DNA of 64,000 nt, from contig WBZZ01004195.1 of assembly GCA_019918135.1 (NCBI GenBank), positions 1 to 64,000 on the forward strand, given 5' to 3'. Made by a program: the position numbers and the translations under genes. This document shows, one piece after another, positions 10,084 to 19,909 of the stretch. Position 1 is the stretch's first letter; the number at the start of each line of letters is the position of its first letter. The stretch comes from Paulinella micropora. Its lineage: Eukaryota; Cercozoa; Imbricatea; Euglyphida; Paulinellidae. A model generated the notes under the pieces. That model did not search any database. It was not told the DNA's origin and saw only the letters and a program-made list of their open reading frames with translations.

Positions 10084-12608
10084 TTACCTGGGAAAGTATC
10101 TTGGTCTCGCGCTCAGCGGGTCCCAACGGCTAAGCAGCACGGGCCCCGGACCAACGCCAATGGTTGGTACGGTGGTGTACAGGCCCAGCTGGTTGTCTTC
10201 GGTATTCATATACAACGCCGAGTTGGCGTTGCTCTGAATGGTCTGCGCGGCCGCGTTGTACGTCCAGAGCTGCGTCGTGTCCGTCAGCGTCGTGACCTGG
10301 CGCAGCATCACGCCGTAGCGCATGCCGCCGGCCCAGCCGTTCCAGGTGGGCCTGTCACAGCAATAGCTCAGCGCCCAGTCCCGGCGGGGAAGGTGTACAA
10401 AGCCGCCCGCGTTGCCGAGCCCCGCGTTCGGCAGCGGCTCGGTGCAGTAGCCGTCCGAGGGTCGGTACAGGTGGAAACCGGCGCGCCGCGGGTGCAGGTT
10501 GTCGTCAAAGGCCCCGACGTTGCTGGCGTAGCCGCCGGACGTCCAGTAGACGTAGTGGCCGTTGGCGTTGACGTAGCTAGCGTACGAAGAACCCGTTGGT
10601 CCGTTGGCTTCCGTTGATCCAAACGGTCGTCGCCGACACGCGCCACTGCAGGTTCGTCGGCTTAAGGCTGACGGAGTTGCACCTGACTAACGTTGAGGCT
10701 ACGTGGGCCCCACCGCACACGTCGCAGCCCGTGGGGTACGCGTTGTGCAGGCACCAGCCGCCGTCTCCTACATACGCGAACCGCAGCGTGCTGCTGGCGT
10801 AGCCCGAGTAGCTGAGCATGTTGTTGGGGGAGGGCATACAGCCGCCCCCGATCAGGCCGAGCGGTCGGTACGGGTAGTCGTTGAGGTCTAAGCCGTGCTT
10901 GACGTTGAGGCACAGCACGCCGTTGTTGGTGAGCTGTAGCAGCGTGTAGTTAAAGGCAAAGCCCGTGCCTAGGCCCACGGCGCCCGCGTCCCAAACCCAC
11001 TGCTGCGAGACGGCGGAAACCTCCGACATGAGGCGCAGCTGCGCCGCAAAACGCGTGGTTGACGTGCCCGCGGCCCACGTGTTGGTCCACGCGTTGGACC
11101 AGTCGTTGGTCAGCGCCCAGCTGGCGTTCGGCACGTACACGAGCTGCTTGCCACTGAACACAAACAATGGATCCCGGGCGCAAGCTTCCGGGCTCAGCTG
11201 CAGCTGCACGCTCAAGCCCGCGTCGAAGACTGCCCCCGTTATCGGCTCGGCGCAGAACTTGTCGGACAACCTGAAGAGGTGGAAGGGCGTGACGCAGCTG
11301 TAGTTGTCCTGGTTGTCGGGCAAAATGCAGGCCTGGCCACCCGTACACGCGGTTACGTACTGGCACGCGCCGGTGTTGTTGAGCCGAAAGCGGAACAACC
11401 GGACTCCCGAGTTGGCCGCGGAGGCTCGAAGTTCCGGGGTAAAGCTTGTTGAAGGTGACGTCAGCGGTCGGGGGCGAGTACCTAGGTAGTGCTTGGGTGA
11501 CTAGGTTAGTGGCTGAGGTGAAGCTCGATAGCGCGGCCTCCAAGATGACCTGGTCGACGTTGTCGAGACTGAGCTAGACAGCGACACCGACCTAGACAAC
11601 GATGCCGAGCTGGTCATCGACGCCGAGCTAGTCACCGACGCTGAGCTGGTCAACGACACCGAGCTAGACACGGACACCGAGCTGGTCAACGACACCGAGC
11701 TAGACATGGATACCGAGCTGGACAACGACGCCGAGCCGGACAGCGACACGGAGCTGGACGCCGACACGGAGCTGGACAGAGACAATGAAATTGAGCACGA
11801 AGCTGAGCCAGACTGGCTCTGTGAAGACGACACACTGTCTATGCACACGCGCGGGGCTTGGGATTGCCGCAGCGCAGATCCGCTGGCGTTCACGACCTGC
11901 GATATGTTCCAGCTGGCCACCCCTGGTAGCGAGGTGGTCTGCGTGCCTCGGAACATGTAGGCAGTATCTAGCACGCGTGACAGGTCCCAGTTCGTGACGT
12001 TGGCAAACTTGAGGCACGGAGAGTCCGCGAAGGCCGCGCGCATGCTCGTCAGAGACGTGCGCACTCGCAGCCCCGACACGTCAAAGCACGCGGCCCGCGA
12101 CAGCCCCGCGAAGCTAAAGGCCAGGTTCTGCACACCCGTCGTGTCCAGCTGATCCAGGGGTGGCAGCCACTCCAACGCCGTCTCCCCGTAGAAGTGTTGC
12201 CCCGTTTCGGCCGCGAGCTGCAGCCCGCCCCATTGCAGCACCTGGCGCAGAGCCACCCTCCCGCCGCCGCCGTGCTGGGTCCGCCACTCCAATGTCATAG
12301 CCCACGCCGGGCGCTGCACTATTGCGCGGCCTTGCCCTGCTCCCAAAAAACTTCCCAGACAGCGTCCGACGACGCAGACACTCGCCTGCGCCTCCTTCCG
12401 GCAGCCGCGGCCGCCCCGTTGGCGACTTGGGCTGGCAGCGTCCAGCTGTCGCCCGCCGCGCTCACTGACAGTTCCAGCACCAAGTCGCGGGCATAGCCAC
12501 CGATGGATCATACGGGCAATACGCGTTCAACAGCAACGGCAGCAAAGCCGTCAACAGAACGCGTGGCCACCCAGGGAGGCCGCCGGGAACTAAGTTAAAC
12601 TGCAGCAT
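10084..12608 (-). pseudogene. Degenerate adhesin 3, left copy
   Basis: A paralogue with multiple breaks. From ATG 12608 the signal peptide reads as in the family, but a one-base deletion (CCCGCGAC for CCCGGCGAC, near 12490) shifts the frame in this arm only. Other lesions are shared with the right copy: a TAG replacing CAG after 'QGKAAQ', an adjacent deletion of about 80 bp, loss of about 60 residues of DUF285-like repeats ('VNASG' joined to 'SALRQSQ'), a short Ser-rich stalk, a frame change after the stalk and another near 10590. The C-terminal part (about 10084-11400) is distinct from other paralogues: Cys-rich ('ACILPDNQDNYSC', 'GGWCLHNAYPTGCDVCGG'), ending with a segment reminiscent of ricin-type beta-trefoil lectins ('TQLWTYNAAAQTIQS'). 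Probably non-functional, or a sequence donor for recombination. Confidence 0.8.
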
Positions 12609-12789
12609 ACTTTATCTGTGTTTTTTTTGGGTGTAGTTTATTTATACATGTACGGTGCCGGCAGAAAAAGAGCAAAAAACTCCGGAACGGGGTAAAGAGG
12701 AGCATGCAAGCACACGCAGTCCCCCCCCCCCCGCCAAATCTCCTGCCCTGACGAAGAAAATATGTTTATTGAGAAACAAAGTGCGCCGC
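12609..12789. other. Intergenic region, empty insertion site
   Basis: 181 bp between degenerate adhesin 3 and adhesin 4. It has a C12 run and, on the minus strand, an AATAAA signal just after the adhesin 4 stop ('CTCAATAAACATATTTTC'). At 12641-12644 it keeps the uninterrupted 'ACATGTATAAATAAACTAC' that the right arm has split with a 556-bp insertion, so it shows the ancestral state. Confidence 0.75.
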
Positions 12790-15444
12790 TCACACGCATA
12801 AAGGCACGTTCAGCGTGACTCGCACGTCGCCCAAAAACGCAAACTTGTCACAGATAGCTCCGGCGGTGGTGTAGGTTAGGTAATTCCTGATCACAACGAA
12901 ACGGTAAGCATTATAATCCTGAGTTAGGGTCAGGCTTAAGGTTTGGGTCTGGCCGGCGCTCCAGCTGCTCCAGGTCCCGCTCGTGCCTAGGTAAGTCCAG
13001 CTCGCACCACTGTTTGCAGAGCCTAGCACCGCCAATTGCGACACAGCGCCTCCCCTACTGCACTGAACATTCATAGGGCAGCCACCGACAGGGGCTTGAT
13101 ACCAAGCCCCCGACGTGCTGATCACGGTCACTGACAAGAGCTTGGCGTAGCTGCCTAGCGACTGGTTTACTTGCACGTACTCTCCGGCATAGTTAGTCCC
13201 GTCGTCCGCCACGGTGACGGGCGAAGTCGCGGTGTTGGCACAAGTGCCGCTGCTGATGGTTGTGCCGTAAGTACCGCTGGTTGACGACGTCCAGTACGTG
13301 GTGGCAATATTGTCCGTAGCAGAGTTGGCATTGCTAGCGGTCCCGCTGCTCACGGTCACGACCCAACCGTACAGGCCGCTGGTTGACGTGAGCGTGCGCG
13401 TGCCTGCCTGGGTATAGCCGGCATTGCAGGTGCAAGTGTAGCTGCCCACGGTATCGGTGCAGACCCCGTTAACCCCGCAGCCACCATTGTCAGGACGGGT
13501 GCATTCGTTGAGATTTGCCAATGCCACCGAATTCGTAGGCGTCACGGACCGCGTAGTCGAAATGCTAGCTGTGACCGAACTGGACACCGACACCGAGCTG
13601 GTCAACGACACAGAGCTGGACAGCGACACCGAGCTGGTCAACGACACAGAGCTGGACAGCGACACTGAGCTGGACAGCGACACTGAGCTGGTCAACGACA
13701 CCGAGCTGGACCGCGACACCGAGCTGGACACCGATACCGAGCTGGACAGCGACACTGAGCTGGACACCGACACCGAGCTGGTCAACGACACCGAGCTGGA
13801 CAGCGACACTGAGCTGGACTGCGACACCGAGCTGGACTGCGACACTGAGCTGGACACCGACACTGAGCCCGACGACGACGCAGAGCTCGACGGCGACGCA
13901 GAGCTCGACACCGACACTGAGCTGGACGGCGACGCAGAGCTGGACGACGACGCAGAGCTGGACACCGACACTGAACTGGACGGCGACGCCGAGCTGGACG
14001 GCGACGCCGAGCTGGACGGCGACGCCGAGCTGGACGGCGACGCCGAGCTGGGCGGCGACGCCGAGCTGGACGGCGACGCCGAGCTGGACGACGACGCCGA
14101 GCTGGACGGCGACGCCGAGCTGGACGGCGACGCCGAGCTGGACGACGACGCCGAGCTGGACGGCGACGCCGAGCTGGACAGCGACGCGGATAATATGCTC
14201 TGAGATGTCGACCCTGGCAGCGACGTCGAACTGGTCACCGAGGCTGAGCTCGACAGGGGTGGCGATTTAGACAAGGACACCGAGCGGGTCACCGAGGCTG
14301 AACTTGACAGGGATGGCGATTTAGACAAGGACACCGAGCGGGTTGCTGACACCGATCTCGACAGAGACTGTGAAACGGAACGCGAAGCTGAGCCAGACTG
14401 ACTCTGCGAAGAAGAAGGCCAGCTACCTATGCATGCGCGGGGTGCCTGTGATTGCTGCAGCACAGACCCATGTGTCAGGCCCTCACAGAAGGCCGCGGTG
14501 GCCTGTGGGCCCATGGGCGCTACCGCCCAGTCGCGCAGGTCCTGCACCAGCGCCGGTGCGCCAGACAGCAGGCCGCTGGCGTCTTGTAGGCTGTTGGGGC
14601 TCCAGCGAGACAGGTCGCCCCTGAGCAGCGACGCGTTCGCGAACATGCCGCTGGCGTTCACGACCCGCGACATATTCCAGTTGTTCAGTCCGGGCAGCGC
14701 GGTAGCCTGTGTGCCGCGGAACATGTACGTCGTATCTAACACACTTGACAGATCCCAATTCGTGACGTTGGCAAACTTGAGGCACGGCGAGTCCGCGAAG
14801 GCCTCGCGCGTGCTCGTCAGCGACGCGCGCACCTGCAGCCCCGACACGTCGAAGCACGCAGCCCGCGACAGCCCAGCGAAACTGAACGCTAGGTTCTGCA
14901 GGCCCGTCGTGTCCAGCTGGTCCAGGGGCGGCAGCCACTCCAACTCCGTCTCGTTGTAGAAGTGTTTTCCTGTTTCGGCCGCGAGTTGCAGCTCGCCCCA
15001 CTGCAGCACCTTGCGCAAGGCTACCCGCCGGCCGCCGCCGTGCTGGGCCCGCCACTCCGAAGTCATAGCCCACGCCGGTAACCGACCGCGCACGACCACT
15101 AAAAACATGCCGCCGTTGGCAAAGGTGTGGCTGCATGGTCCCTGCAGCGCGCTGCACTGCTGCGCAGCCTGGCCCTGCTCCCAAAAAACCTCCCAGACAC
15201 CACTGGCCGCCGTGCGGCGCCGACTGCCAGTCACGACGGCCCCGTTGGCGCCGGCGACCGGCAGCGTCCAGGTATCGCCCTCCGCGCTCACCGACAGCTC
15301 CAGCACCAAGTCGCCGGGCGTAGCCACTGAGGGATCAGACGGGCAAACAGCATGCAACAGCAGTGGCAGCAGGGCCCCCAGCCATACTCGTGGCCACCCT
15401 AAGAAACTGCCTGGAACTAGGTTCAATCGCATTGTCGGCCCCAT
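12790..15444 (-). CDS. Modular secreted adhesin-like protein 4, left copy
   Basis: 884 aa from ATG 15444; a second in-frame ATG at 15432 matches the start of paralogues better ('MRLNLVPGSFLGWPRV'). After the signal peptide come the family N-domain with 'VWEVFWEQGQAAQQCSA', DUF285-like repeats (about 200-310), a Ser-rich stalk (about 345-640) dominated by SSSASP then SSSVSL hexapeptides, one calcium-binding EGF module ('NLNECTRPDNGGCGVNG', about 645-682) and a terminal discoidin-like domain ('GEYVQVNQSLGSYAKLL', 'YNAYRFVVIRNYL') to the end at 'PLCV'. Undisrupted, no membrane anchor. One residue differs from the right copy (LLSVTV against LLSVSV). It faces the 144-aa gene at 15696 across a 250-bp divergent promoter region. 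Adhesion is inferred from domain content. Confidence 0.88.
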   Translation of the reverse strand: MGPTMRLNLVPGSFLGWPRVWLGALLPLLLHAVCPSDPSVATPGDLVLELSVSAEGDTWTLPVAGANGAVVTGSRRRTAASGVWEVFWEQGQAAQQCSALQGPCSHTFANGGMFLVVVRGRLPAWAMTSEWRAQHGGGRRVALRKVLQWGELQLAAETGKHFYNETELEWLPPLDQLDTTGLQNLAFSFAGLSRAACFDVSGLQVRASLTSTREAFADSPCLKFANVTNWDLSSVLDTTYMFRGTQATALPGLNNWNMSRVVNASGMFANASLLRGDLSRWSPNSLQDASGLLSGAPALVQDLRDWAVAPMGPQATAAFCEGLTHGSVLQQSQAPRACIGSWPSSSQSQSGSASRSVSQSLSRSVSATRSVSLSKSPSLSSSASVTRSVSLSKSPPLSSSASVTSSTSLPGSTSQSILSASLSSSASPSSSASSSSSASPSSSASPSSSASSSSSASPSSSASPPSSASPSSSASPSSSASPSSSASPSSSVSVSSSASSSSSASPSSSVSVSSSASPSSSASSSGSVSVSSSVSQSSSVSQSSSVSLSSSVSLTSSVSVSSSVSLSSSVSVSSSVSRSSSVSLTSSVSLSSSVSLSSSVSLTSSVSLSSSVSLTSSVSVSSSVTASISTTRSVTPTNSVALANLNECTRPDNGGCGVNGVCTDTVGSYTCTCNAGYTQAGTRTLTSTSGLYGWVVTVSSGTASNANSATDNIATTYWTSSTSGTYGTTISSGTCANTATSPVTVADDGTNYAGEYVQVNQSLGSYAKLLSVTVISTSGAWYQAPVGGCPMNVQCSRGGAVSQLAVLGSANSGASWTYLGTSGTWSSWSAGQTQTLSLTLTQDYNAYRFVVIRNYLTYTTAGAICDKFAFLGDVRVTLNVPLCV

Positions 15445-15454
15445 CTCCGTGCCG

Positions 15455-15465
15455 TACAGATATTA
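15455..15465 (-). promoter_or_regulatory. Conserved ATATCT motif upstream of adhesin 4 (left)
   Basis: Coding-strand 'TAATATCTGTA' lies 10 bases before the ATG at 15444 and is shared with adhesin 1 and the stub. Function inferred only. Confidence 0.3.
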
Positions 15466-15695
15466 CTCTATGTTTTGTATTTAGACCTACACTGGCACGC
15501 GGTGAGGGGGGAAGGCGCCCTGGAAATCACGCCTCCCCCCCCCCCTCCTCCCCGTCTTTTGTTCTGCTTTTTTTTGGGGGGGGGGGTGCTCTATCCCGGG
15601 CACAACTGAAACAAGGGGCGGGGCGAGAGAAGAAGAAAAATGCAAGGGCAGAGCAGGGGCTCTTCTTTTTTTGAAACTCAGAAAAAAGAGGTCAC

Positions 15696-16130
15696 ATGAT
15701 TAGATGCAACCACCATGCGAGCCACAGGGTGTTTTGTCGGGGTCGTGTTTTGATGATTGAGGGCGAAAGGTGGGAGGCCTTGCAGACGGCGCGGTTGGTC
15801 CCTGTGGAGCTGGCTCCGAAAAGCATGGCGCGGATCTGCCGCCAGGTCAGCGCGGACTATCTCTTGTGGCTCACCCCCAGCCCGCCCAGCCAGCCCAGCC
15901 CGCCCAGCCCGCTAGCGCGGGCTGGAGGGGACAAGGCAGGGGGGCTCGAGGGCCAGCATGATTCCCCCCGGGACAATAACTGCAGGGCGTGCCTGATTGA
16001 CAGCCAACACAACGTGCACTTTCTGACGACGGCTCAGCTGCGCACAATCTTTGGCAATACCCCCCCCATCTTCGAGCCGCAACACAGCCCTGAGCCCGCT
16101 GGCGCACAGCTCCCCGGCGCAGAGGGCTGA
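15696..16130 (+). CDS. Hypothetical 144-aa protein, left copy
   Basis: Not recognised. Starts at ATG 15696, or more likely the internal ATG 15753 ('MIEGERWEALQTARL'), which gives 125 aa. The middle is Pro/Ser-rich ('PSPPSQPSPPSPLARAGG') and encodes a 22-nt hairpin element (15904-15925) also found inside the Kelch gene at 21649. The C-terminal half has 'NNCRACLIDSQHNVHFL' with two Cys. Transcribed divergently from adhesin 4. The protein is identical in the right arm. The following 1.27 kb is non-coding. Confidence 0.6.
   Translation: MIRCNHHASHRVFCRGRVLMIEGERWEALQTARLVPVELAPKSMARICRQVSADYLLWLTPSPPSQPSPPSPLARAGGDKAGGLEGQHDSPRDNNCRACLIDSQHNVHFLTTAQLRTIFGNTPPIFEPQHSPEPAGAQLPGAEG
15904..15925. 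repeat. 22-nt hairpin element inside a coding region
   Basis: CCAGCCCGC-TAGC-GCGGGCTGG: a perfect 9-bp stem with a 4-nt loop, encoding SPLARAGG in frame. An identical copy is at 21649-21670 in the Kelch gene and a degenerate one at about 21488-21518. Confidence 0.85.
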
Positions 16131-17397
16131 GTTAGTTAGATTAAAGACCGAAACCTTGTCAATGATTTTTTTTATTATTCCTTTGTTGTACATTTCTTGT
16201 CGAGCTTTAATAAAAAAATCCGCGCATTCTTAGACGCCCCACCCCCTGAGCCCGGGGGGGCTCAGAGAGCAGGGAGCAGAACTGAAATAAAACTAAGCAG
16301 ATGCCACTGAGTTCATGCCGGGGCACCCCCCCCCCCCTGTACCCCCCCAGATCCTTTCTGCCAACATCCCCTCTCCCTCCCCTGAGCCCGGGGGGCTCAA
16401 GGAGCAGGGAAGGAGCGGGGAAGGGGAAGGGCGCGGCAGCTACAAAAAAAATAAATACATGAAACGCCTCCACTAAGCCCCCCCCCCCCTCTCTTCCCTT
16501 CTCCCTTGTCAAGACTTTTTAATTGACATTTTTTTTGTACTTTCTTGGCTCTTTCCCCTGCCCAAGTTCTCAGACGGTGGACTAAGACAGAACAGTGCCT
16601 CTCCCACTACCCTGCCCCTCCTAGTTCTCAGTGCCAATAATAAAACTTTGTCAGGGTTTTTTTATTATTTCTTTTTTGTATATTCGTAGCGCGCCCCTGC
16701 CCCCCTCAACAGTCCCATCCCCGCTCCTGATTCTTCAGACGGGGCACTAGAGACAATTCGTGCTTCCTCCCCCTCTGCCTTTTCCCTCTGTTGCTCCTAG
16801 TTCTTAGTGTCAAGTGTAAGACTTTGTCGAGCTTTTTCAAAAAAAAATTACGCTTTCTTGGCGCGCCCTCCTACCCCTTCCCTCTCCCTCTCTTACTTCT
16901 CAGTGCAAAGATTAAAACTTTGTCAAGGATTTCTTTTATTAATTGTTTTTTGTACATTTTTTAGCGCGCCCCGGCCCTCTCTCCTTTAAATTTGTTTTGT
17001 GCCTCCCTTCCCCTCTACCCCACCGCCCCCCTGAGCCCGGGGGGCTCAAAGAGCATATGGCAGAACTGAACACAAAACTACGCAGATGGCACTGAGCCTA
17101 TGCCAGGGGGGGGGGGGGGCGCTCCCCCCGTCCCATTTTTCGGACCCGAATTTGCAGGGGAGGGGTGCCCCCCCTTAGCGACCCCCCCCCCCCTCTGTAT
17201 CCAAAGATCCTTTCTGCCAATCTCCCCTCTCCCTCCCCGGAGCCCAGGGGCTCAAGGAGCAGGGGTGCCAAGATTAAAACATCGTAGTTAGTTTTATTAA
17301 AGAACGAAAAGCAATTTTTTTTCAGTTTTTTTCTTGTGCCCCCCAGTGGGCAGGTCTCAGGTACAACAGGCACCCATACACTGGTGCGGCCCAATCT
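16131..17397. repeat. Non-coding repeat array (left)
   Basis: 1.27 kb without a credible gene. A module occurs twice (about 16239-16415 and 17024-17270): hairpin CTGAGCCC-GGG-GGGCTCAG, then 'GCAGAACTGAA' and 'GCACTGAG/CCACTGAG...ATGCC' text, a poly-C run, 'GATCCTTTCTGCCAA', polypyrimidine, and a second hairpin followed by 'CTCAAGGAGCAGG'. Between them five or six T-rich units recur ('AAAACTTTGTCA', runs of T, 'TTTTTTGTACATT', 'GCGCGCCC'), near 16145, 16510, 16640, 16815, 16910 and 17275. They look like duplicated gene 3' ends (poly(A)-type signals plus hairpins). Confidence 0.75.
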
Positions 17398-18174
17398 ATG
17401 GGAAACCAAAGCACGAAATCTGTTATGTGCTACAAAGAGGTACAGAAAAGCAAGTTTATTGTTGACCGCGCGAAGAATAGTACACTCGATGTGATTGAGT
17501 ATCTTCGACAAAGACTCCAAAATAACAACTCGAGCGTAAATGGCGCTGACGCCGCACGCAGCTTCTTAATCACGGAATCTGAAGAGAGTGCCAGCAGGTT
17601 GGGGAAGGAGTTTGTGAAAAAATGGAGATCTCTGGACGAGCAGATAAAAAAACATATCTTTTCTACAGCAACCGATAATCCCCCTCATCCGGGCGCTCAG
17701 TATATGGTCACTGCTGTTTCGGCACAAGAGGCAACAAGGTGTCTAAAAGAGCTGATTTTTATTCGATCAGTAATGACATGCAGAGAAAAGAGCATACACA
17801 AGAAATATATAGTCTTGTCCGAAAAAGAAAAGGGAGAATCGTATGCAGCCTTTACGATCCAGAGGTTGAAAGACGTAGATTCTGTCGCGTACGAGGTAAT
17901 CATTTACTATACCCACTTGGCGCAAGCTTGTCTAATCAACACTCTGAGCAAGGACCGTGTTCTGCAACGATTATTATCACTGGTTCGTGCATGGCTGACA
18001 AAAAAGAAACCTACCATCCAAGGTATTCACATACAATTCGGTAAACAAAAGAAAAAAGACAGAGGCAACCCCCAGAGAAGCAGGCCAGCGCCCCCTCCTC
18101 CCCGTTTCCCCCGGCCGCGCACTCATGCGCGAAAGCACAAACGCGGAACGAAAAATATACCCCTCCCCCTTTGA
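17398..18174 (+). CDS. Putative N-myristoylated protein, left copy
   Basis: 258 aa, no recognised family. The N-terminus MGNQSTKS fits the eukaryotic N-myristoylation pattern (Gly2, Thr at position 6), suggesting a membrane-associated protein. The body is soluble and mixed-charge with helical segments ('IEYLRQRLQNNN', 'YEVIIYYTHLAQACL'). The C-terminal 50 residues are strongly basic and Pro-rich ('RPAPPPPRFPRPRTHARKHK'). ATG 17398 is favoured by the myristoylation signal and by the frame beginning there after the repeat array. Two residues differ from the right copy (LVRAWL/LVRTWL and KNIPL/KGIPL). Followed by about 700 bp of intergenic sequence. Confidence 0.75.
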   Translation: MGNQSTKSVMCYKEVQKSKFIVDRAKNSTLDVIEYLRQRLQNNNSSVNGADAARSFLITESEESASRLGKEFVKKWRSLDEQIKKHIFSTATDNPPHPGAQYMVTAVSAQEATRCLKELIFIRSVMTCREKSIHKKYIVLSEKEKGESYAAFTIQRLKDVDSVAYEVIIYYTHLAQACLINTLSKDRVLQRLLSLVRAWLTKKKPTIQGIHIQFGKQKKKDRGNPQRSRPAPPPPRFPRPRTHARKHKRGTKNIPLPL

Positions 18175-18875
18175 TTTTACAAAAAAGCTTTTTCTCTGGC
18201 ACACGCGCGCGATAGAGGGGGGGGGGAGTGCTCCCCCCCCCCCCCATCTCACCACCAAGCCCCTGATATGACCCCTCTACCCCCCCCCCCCCCGAACACA
18301 CGTCACATTTCAAAGTAAAAGAGCACTGCGCTTGTAAGTCTCTATTGAGCTCACTTGCCTTGTTTTTGTCTTCTTTTTGTAGACATGACGTTTCTTCGCC
18401 GAATCTCTGATATAAGCTCGCGGGACCTACAGATCTCACCTAAGCATGCTTGGGCAGACTCTAGCGCACTGGGGACAGAACACGCCAGGAATCTCCGACT
18501 GCACGCGCCACGTTCTGCGCTTGTATGAACAAGTCGTGTTTCAGTTAATTAAAAAGAAACAATAGACTTTAGAAAAACATGCAGCTGCTATTTTGTTCAA
18601 AATATGCCGGAGCTCGAGCTTAATGTATCGTGTAAAACGTTGGAGCATTGGCCGGAAGTTTAGGGTCGTACGTCGGCAGTTTTTCATTGACATTAAGTAA
18701 ACGAGCTTTTAGCGCAGCCCCCAGATTCAAACATACTCCCTCCCCGTTCCCTCCACACGGTCAGGTTTGGCAATAGCAATAGCTGATCTTTAAAAAAATG
18801 TTTGTTTGGCCAGATTTGTTTATTATTTAAACGAAACTTTTTTGTACCCCTGCTTTCTCTTGCTACTTTCCTTTA
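18175..18875. other. Intergenic region with G/C-run hairpin
   Basis: 701 bp between the ends of two converging genes. It contains a run hairpin at about 18217-18245 (G10-AGTGCT-C13), a C14 run (about 18281-18294), then AT-richer sequence. Before the stop of the 18876 gene, on the minus strand, there is 'AAATAATAAACAAATC', a likely poly(A) signal. No coding, tRNA or rRNA signal is seen. Confidence 0.6.
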
Positions 18876-19889
18876 TCAAGCCAAGTCTATACGTACAGCC
18901 GGCGTGTACGTTGCGGTGCAAGATACCTCGTCGTATGCTGGCACACTTGATTTCTGTAGAGTACGTACTGTGCTGTCAAAGTCCTCCTGCGTTGGGAACA
19001 AATCATAGAACTCTTCTCCTGAGACATAGTGCTTTATCCCGCCCCGCCCAGGCCTGTAGGGCAGGTTACCATTGAATGAAGGGAATTTTGTTTTCCTTTC
19101 CTCTTTGGTAAACTCTTTGCGCCCTCCTCCAAAGCTGAAGACGTAGCATCTACTCAATTGCTGCAGTACACCTGTCCCGTTTGCTTTTACCTCACGCTTA
19201 ACCGTCTCTGCCTTACCCGTGCCATCCTTGACATCGTGACGTTGCAGTAGCTTCTGTTCGATGTACTCCATCATTATTGTATGAGCCTGCTCACGAGCCG
19301 GTGCATTGTTCTTGGTCCGGACCTGCTTGTACGTTTCTACCGCTCCGGCAAAGCAGTCGTTGGCTCTGCCTGGCTCTCGTGTGTCTGCCATAAACTTAAA
19401 ACCCAACACACCCCGAGCAAAGCCACGCGCTAAGGCTGCGCTCTCGCGCTTGGAAATGCCTTTATTTTTCGTCACAAAGCTTTCCAGCTCAGCCTTGGCC
19501 TCGCGCAGCGAGGGCGCGTGCATGTCGCAGCCTGGACCATACACTTCTACTCGCAGCGACTTGAAATTCGGCAGCTTTCGCTCTTGGTATATCTCTTGGA
19601 AGGCTTTCAGAACGCACACATCCCGTTCATTCCTGTCGGTCTTCAAAATGTCGCCTCCAACGTCGAGTAATGTAACATCGAAGTCCTCCTCGGCGGGATA
19701 CTTTCCTTGTAGAAAGCTAGACAGCTCGCGGACCATAGACTCGTAATCTTGACCGCCAAAATTCTTGGTCGAGGGGAACATCCAGGCCTCTGGCATGACA
19801 ACCCCTGCTCCCTTAAGCTCTTCCTTGGCTTCGCTCAAAGCAATCGCCTCCTGCATCAAGGAGCCGTACACAAAGGATGAATTCTTCAT
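18876..19889 (-). CDS. DUF1152-like protein, C-terminal part (left)
   Basis: 337 aa from ATG 19889. It carries 'FDVTLLDVGGDIL' (about residues 70-82) and 'VEVYGPGCDMHAPS' (about 115-130), which resemble the second and third conserved blocks of the prokaryotic-type DUF1152 family ('DVGGD' and 'GPGCDGE'). The first block (GAGGGGD) is in the gene immediately upstream, 20 bp away in another frame. Together they look like one split gene. The remaining C-terminal 200 residues are unrecognised ('YVFSFGGGRKEF'). Function unknown in the family. One residue differs from the right copy (KNNAPA/KNIAPA). It could be a genuine second subunit rather than a fragment. Confidence 0.7.
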   Translation of the reverse strand: MKNSSFVYGSLMQEAIALSEAKEELKGAGVVMPEAWMFPSTKNFGGQDYESMVRELSSFLQGKYPAEEDFDVTLLDVGGDILKTDRNERDVCVLKAFQEIYQERKLPNFKSLRVEVYGPGCDMHAPSLREAKAELESFVTKNKGISKRESAALARGFARGVLGFKFMADTREPGRANDCFAGAVETYKQVRTKNNAPAREQAHTIMMEYIEQKLLQRHDVKDGTGKAETVKREVKANGTGVLQQLSRCYVFSFGGGRKEFTKEERKTKFPSFNGNLPYRPGRGGIKHYVSGEEFYDLFPTQEDFDSTVRTLQKSSVPAYDEVSCTATYTPAVRIDLA

Positions 19890-19909
19890 CTGAGCGGAAA
19901 CATCCTTGT

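Noticed and set aside
13457..14203. 248-codon plus-strand acidic repeat ORF (mirror 56441-57187)
   Set aside because: Antisense shadow of the adhesin 4 stalk.
18011..18439. 142-codon minus-strand ORF over G/C runs
   Set aside because: Gly-rich translation of homopolymer runs, antisense to the end of the 258-aa gene, and not kept identically in the right arm.
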